From DASXMX01 sp036794395 (lineage in GTDB: Bacteria > Planctomycetota > Phycisphaerae > Tepidisphaerales > Tepidisphaeraceae), in the NCBI GenBank assembly GCA_036794395.1, contig DAIRGS010000006.1, positions 1 through 56,689 of the forward strand: 56,689 nt of DNA, written 5' to 3'. Below the pieces are notes generated by a model that saw only the letters and a list, made by a program, of their open reading frames with translations, had not been told where the DNA came from and did no database searches. A program made the translations under genes and the position numbers. Position 1 is the first letter of the stretch, and the number at the start of each line of letters is the position of its first letter. Below are positions 54,601-56,689 of the stretch, one piece after another.

Positions 54601-55780
54601 GAGCACAGATGGCGGAAAGACTTTCAACAACATCACCGGTGCAACCAGCGCGACTTTGAATTTCACCGCCGCCCAGAACCAGGATCAGAACCAGTACCGG
54701 GCCGTTTTCACCAACAGCCAGGGCTCATCCACGACAGCGGCCGCGACCCTGACCGTAACATCATCAGCAGCCGGACTTACTATCTTCGGTAACACCACCC
54801 CACCGCAGCAGAACGTCAACGACCCACTGATCCCCGCCTCTGGCGGCGCCGAGGTCGGCCTCAAGTTCCAGAGCGATGTCGTAGGCGTCATCACCGCCAT
54901 CCGATTTTTTAAGGGCAACCTCGATACTGGCGTGCATACCGGGGAACTGTGGACTTCCGGCGGAACACTACTCGCCACCGCCACGTTCACCAACGAAACC
55001 GCCAGCGGCTGGCAGACCATCACGCTTTCGCATTCCGTGGTGATCGAGCCGCATTCGACCTATCTGGTTTCTTATCACACAAACGCCGCGTACATCGCAT
55101 ATACGCGCTCTGGACTGGCCAACGCGGGAGTTGACACGCCTCCCTTGCACGTGCTGATGAACAGTTCCTCCGACCACAATGGCGTCTACAAATATGGCCC
55201 CAGCGCTTTCCCGACCGTCTACAACAACCAGGCTCCAAACTATTGGGTTGACGTGGTCTTTAATCCCGTTACGCCCAGCAACATTCTCGGCACCAATGCG
55301 CCGCCCGGCGACCAGCAGAACGTCAACGACCCGCTGATCGTCCAGAACGGCGGCGCTGAGGTCGGCATGAAGTTCAGCAGCGACGCGGCCGGCTGGGTTG
55401 TCGGCGTCAGGTTCTACAAAGGTACGCTCGACACCGGCGCACACACCGGAGAATTGTGGGATAGCGCCGGAAACCTGCTCGCCACCGCCACGTTTACTAA
55501 CGAAACTGCCAGCGGCTGGCAGACAGTCACGTTCTCCAATCCCGTCGCGATCAGCGCTAACACCGTTTACATCGTTTCCTACCATACCAACGCGGCGTAC
55601 ATCGCCTACACCCGCAACGGCCTGGCGAGCACGATCGGCAACGGCCTGCTGCACGTTTTCGCCAACGGAGTTCACGGTAGCAACGGCGTGTATAAATACG
55701 GATCCAGTGGATTTCCCAACATATACAACGGTCAGGAGCCGGATTATTGGGTCGATGTACTATTCTTGCCGGGCGCATAA
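51662..55780 (+). CDS. LEPR-XLL surface protein with HAF, beta-helix, Ig and DUF4082 domains
   Basis: From the ATG at 51662, preceded by TTGGAGG, the product is 1372 residues. The export motif S-A-L-E-Q-R-T-L-L-S-G lies near residue 25. About 30-350 are HAF-type repeats (H-A-x-L-W-x-G-T-A-A-S-A-V-N-L). About 355-850 form a right-handed beta-helix that starts with the L-S-L-R-E-A-I-A-Q-A-N signature and ends V-D-I-G-A-V-E-G. Two nearly identical Ig-like domains follow (V-S-T-D-G-G-K-T-F-N-N-I-T-G). The protein ends with two DUF4082 domains (H-T-G-E-L-W, W-V-D-V-V-F). It is probably an extracellular adhesin or matrix protein. No C-terminal anchor is visible. Confidence 0.88.
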   Translation: MRGRKNKSLRRRFGATTVSALEQRTLLSGAYAAIDLYPLTTPSSATISPEFAAAQQVVGEAFLPANSEAALWTGPQSLSILQPATVTNSFAYGVSGNQQVGMGYGGAVGPNSHAFLWTGTAASAVNLNPSQLGSIESIAMAVSGNQQVGYFNPGPGNQEHAVLWNGTAASAVSLQPSFASNVSQARATDGVHQVGFSDGVSGHVQAVLWSGTAASAVNLAPGGSFYESYAMAVAGNEQAGYANATATTAFLWHGTAASAVNLGTDAASIGLTVTQAFGTNGTQEVGWGSSNAPMSQVHALLWSGTAASITDLQQYLPANFTASRAYSIDANGNIFGEAQDSSGSYHAVEWTQAPNFVVNTTADETVANDATLSLREAIAQANALPANVPATITFDPNVFAPGTLHTITLGGTQLEINHNLTLDGPGTGVLAVSGNSASRVFQVDPGVNVSLSGMTVTGGNETDGGGIYINGGTLQLTTVNIQGNHAALVGGGIYSNGGSLTVGQSSFSSNTATGVGATGGSGGAIATTASTVASMTGCDFSNNTVSGGFGTTNAASGGAIFSPGTLTLTSSTFSNNAIAVATNTYGGGAVFSSNSLIATGCTFTGNSSASSAAGAVYVGLSSHATIADSTFTGNHEGTGLTGGGAGAIDSAGFTTISGSTFSGNSGAIGGAVGSLFGDLTAFNCTFYGNSTLTRGGALALGGPNTLTNCTIYGNTAGASGGGIWSNSTTSTTINNTIVAGNMLSAGGASDVFGTVSGSNNLLGTGGAGGLSNGVQGNIVGVANPMLAVLGNYGGPTQTMPPLTGSPAIDAGSNALAVDANGQPLTTDQRGLPRIVNATVDIGAVEGHIDQLSSPNIVSSPGNQSVNAGQTATFTAAATGNPTPTVQWRVSTDGGKTFNNITGATSATLSFTAAQNQDQNQYQAVFTNSQGSATTTAATLSVLNLPTVTTNPSNQNLSSGGTATFTAAATGNPTPTVQWQVSTDGGKTFNNITGATSATLNFTAAQNQDQNQYRAVFTNSQGSSTTAAATLTVTSSAAGLTIFGNTTPPQQNVNDPLIPASGGAEVGLKFQSDVVGVITAIRFFKGNLDTGVHTGELWTSGGTLLATATFTNETASGWQTITLSHSVVIEPHSTYLVSYHTNAAYIAYTRSGLANAGVDTPPLHVLMNSSSDHNGVYKYGPSAFPTVYNNQAPNYWVDVVFNPVTPSNILGTNAPPGDQQNVNDPLIVQNGGAEVGMKFSSDAAGWVVGVRFYKGTLDTGAHTGELWDSAGNLLATATFTNETASGWQTVTFSNPVAISANTVYIVSYHTNAAYIAYTRNGLASTIGNGLLHVFANGVHGSNGVYKYGSSGFPNIYNGQEPDYWVDVLFLPGA
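54230..54770 (+). repeat. Recent tandem duplication of an Ig domain
   Basis: The units at about 54232-54485 and 54496-54760 share long identical blocks such as gagcacagatggcgg, gactttcaacaacatcac and cgttttcaccaacagccagg. Most differences are silent, which suggests a recent duplication within the gene. Confidence 0.85.
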
Positions 55781-56064
55781 TCGCCAGGTCCGCCCACCGC
55801 CCATAGGGCAGGTTGAGTCATGTGGATGCTAAACAGTTACTTTTTACGGCCCGTTGACAAAAGAAATCGATAAGGGGTCGGGAGGTCGGGAGTCTTTGAT
55901 CGTATACTGTCATAATGAGTCCTAATGGGGGGTCTCCTAACGGGGGTCGACTTGACATTCCCTCAACCGCGCCCATTCGCCCTGCGTGCCCCCCCTCCGC
56001 GCCGCACCCGCTCGCAGCTTTTGACGCTCTCCGGACAATCGTCCTCACGCGGTACAATCTCGCC
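55781..56064. other. Non-coding region before the TPR fragment
   Basis: There is no gene. A perfect TTGACA at 55854-55859 has no fitting -10 box. The purine-rich ggggtcgggaggtcgggag is a short direct repeat. Confidence 0.4.
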
Positions 56065-56478
56065 ATGCCCGAGATGACCCTCGTTCAAGCCCACGACCTG
56101 GCCATCCAGCTTCAGCGCCAGGGCCGCTTGCACGAAGCAGAATCCATCTGCCGCCAGATTCTTAAGCATCACCCCAACCATCCCGAAGTCCTCAACACCC
56201 TCGCCATTCTCGCCCAGCAGCAGGGCAATTTGCCCGAAGCAATCGACCTCTACCAACGCGCAATCGCACTCCGACCCGAATTACCCGAGCTGCATTTCAA
56301 CCTCGGCAACGTCCACAAAGACCTCGGCGATTTCCAGAAAGCCGTCGACGGCTACCGCCACGCCACACCCTCCGGCCAGACTTCAAACCCGCCCTCAACA
56401 ACCTCGCCAACGCCCTCAAGGAGGCCGGCCAAGGGGCGAATTAAAGGGGGGCGAATTAAAGGTGACGGGGCGAATTAA
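56065..56478 (+). pseudogene. Truncated TPR protein gene, frameshifted
   Basis: From the ATG at 56065 about 100 residues form clean TPR units (A-I-Q-L-Q-R-Q-G-R-L-H-E-A-E, then L-A-I-L-A-Q-Q-Q-G-N-L-P-E-A-I). After D-G-Y-R-H-A-T near 56368 the frame is lost. The alternative frame continues the pattern as L-R-P-D-F-K-P-A-L-N-N-L-A-N-A-L-K-E-A-G and then runs into repeat DNA at 56433. The N-terminus resembles TPR/SPINDLY transferases such as that at 1301-3160, whose catalytic part is missing here. This is most likely a gene remnant. Confidence 0.7.
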
Positions 56479-56580
56479 AGGTGACGCGAGCCTTTAGTTC
56501 TATTTGTCGAACAGAGTGGGTGTAATGAACAGATGGGGCCGACGAACAGATAGAGCGAACAGATAGGGTCGGCGCTTGAC
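56433..56580 (+). repeat. Short tandem repeats truncating the TPR gene
   Basis: GGGGCGAATTAAAGG occurs at 56433, 56448 and 56467; the last two copies continue with TGAC. After it gaacagat occurs three times (about 56527-56570) with ggccgac or ggtcgg between copies. Beyond 56590 I see only a small CCCCGC/GCGGGG hairpin (56657-56676). Confidence 0.7.
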
Positions 56581-56689
56581 CTTTGACATTTTCTAAACCG
56601 ATCCCCCTCCTAACCACACGATTGCTCATCCGTCCTAGACCTTAAACAAGCGAATCCCCCGCCGTCTTGAGCGGGGTGGGCGGAAGCGT

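Overview
The window looks like a chromosomal segment of a soil or freshwater planctomycete, most likely of the Phycisphaerae (Tepidisphaera/Humisphaera-like). This is inferred from four things: three very large exported proteins with an N-terminal LEPR-XLL-type motif (E-P-L-E-R-R-L-L-L-A-G, E-S-L-E-N-R-R-M-L-A-A, S-A-L-E-Q-R-T-L-L-S-G); many secreted glycoside hydrolases; GC-rich sequence with long intergenic stretches full of hairpin repeats; and lineage-typical paralogs (TPR/SPINDLY transferase, zinc-ribbon membrane proteins, RAYT). No rRNA or core ribosomal operon is present, so placement is provisional.

Layout. 0.3-8.3 kb: a lipoprotein, a TPR/O-GlcNAc-transferase-like protein, an RdgC-like protein, a DegP/HtrA protease directly followed by a catalytically dead HtrA paralog, and a HigB/HigA-type toxin-antitoxin pair. 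8.5-16.9 kb: a tRNA-Phe(GAA) gene, then an 8.3-kb segment bounded by a perfect 46-bp direct repeat of the tRNA 3' half. This has the geometry of an island integrated in a tRNA gene. Its cargo is one giant beta-propeller/RTX-type surface protein gene broken by two frameshifts, plus decayed remnants. 16.9-22.9 kb: a tightly packed operon of a secreted hydrolase, a KdgT-type permease, a PdxA-type dehydrogenase and a DUF1537 four-carbon acid-sugar kinase. 23-28 kb: a membrane protein, a GNAT acetyltransferase, a zinc-ribbon protein, a secreted sugar isomerase/epimerase-like TIM barrel and phosphoglucomutase.

28-34.3 kb: the imuA-imuB-dnaE2 SOS mutagenesis cassette. Both imuB and dnaE2 carry in-frame copies of the same 114-bp (38-codon) palindromic interspersed repeat. 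34.3-35.3 kb: a gene-poor stretch with a perfect 27-bp palindrome and a 613-bp MITE-like element with about 77-80-bp terminal inverted repeats. 35.4-45 kb: a GH95 alpha-L-fucosidase, a fragment of a PQQ-type sugar dehydrogenase, a beta-helix protein, a second giant surface protein (beta-helix, CBM6, FN3, NPCBM), a zinc-ribbon membrane protein, and a REP-associated tyrosine transposase (RAYT) flanked by its own repeats. 45.1-50.8 kb: an operon of a Gfo/Idh/MocA oxidoreductase and two secreted hydrolase-like proteins. 50.9-56.7 kb: a small lipoprotein, a third giant surface protein (HAF repeats, beta-helix, Ig, DUF4082) and a truncated, frameshifted TPR gene that runs into short tandem repeats.

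Together the genes suggest glycan foraging (secreted hydrolases, carbohydrate-binding surface proteins, acid-sugar catabolism) in a genome heavily colonised by small palindromic elements. The most unusual features are the tRNA-Phe-bounded island, the repeat-derived peptides inside the mutasome proteins, and the compensatory hairpin changes in the two ends of the MITE-like element.
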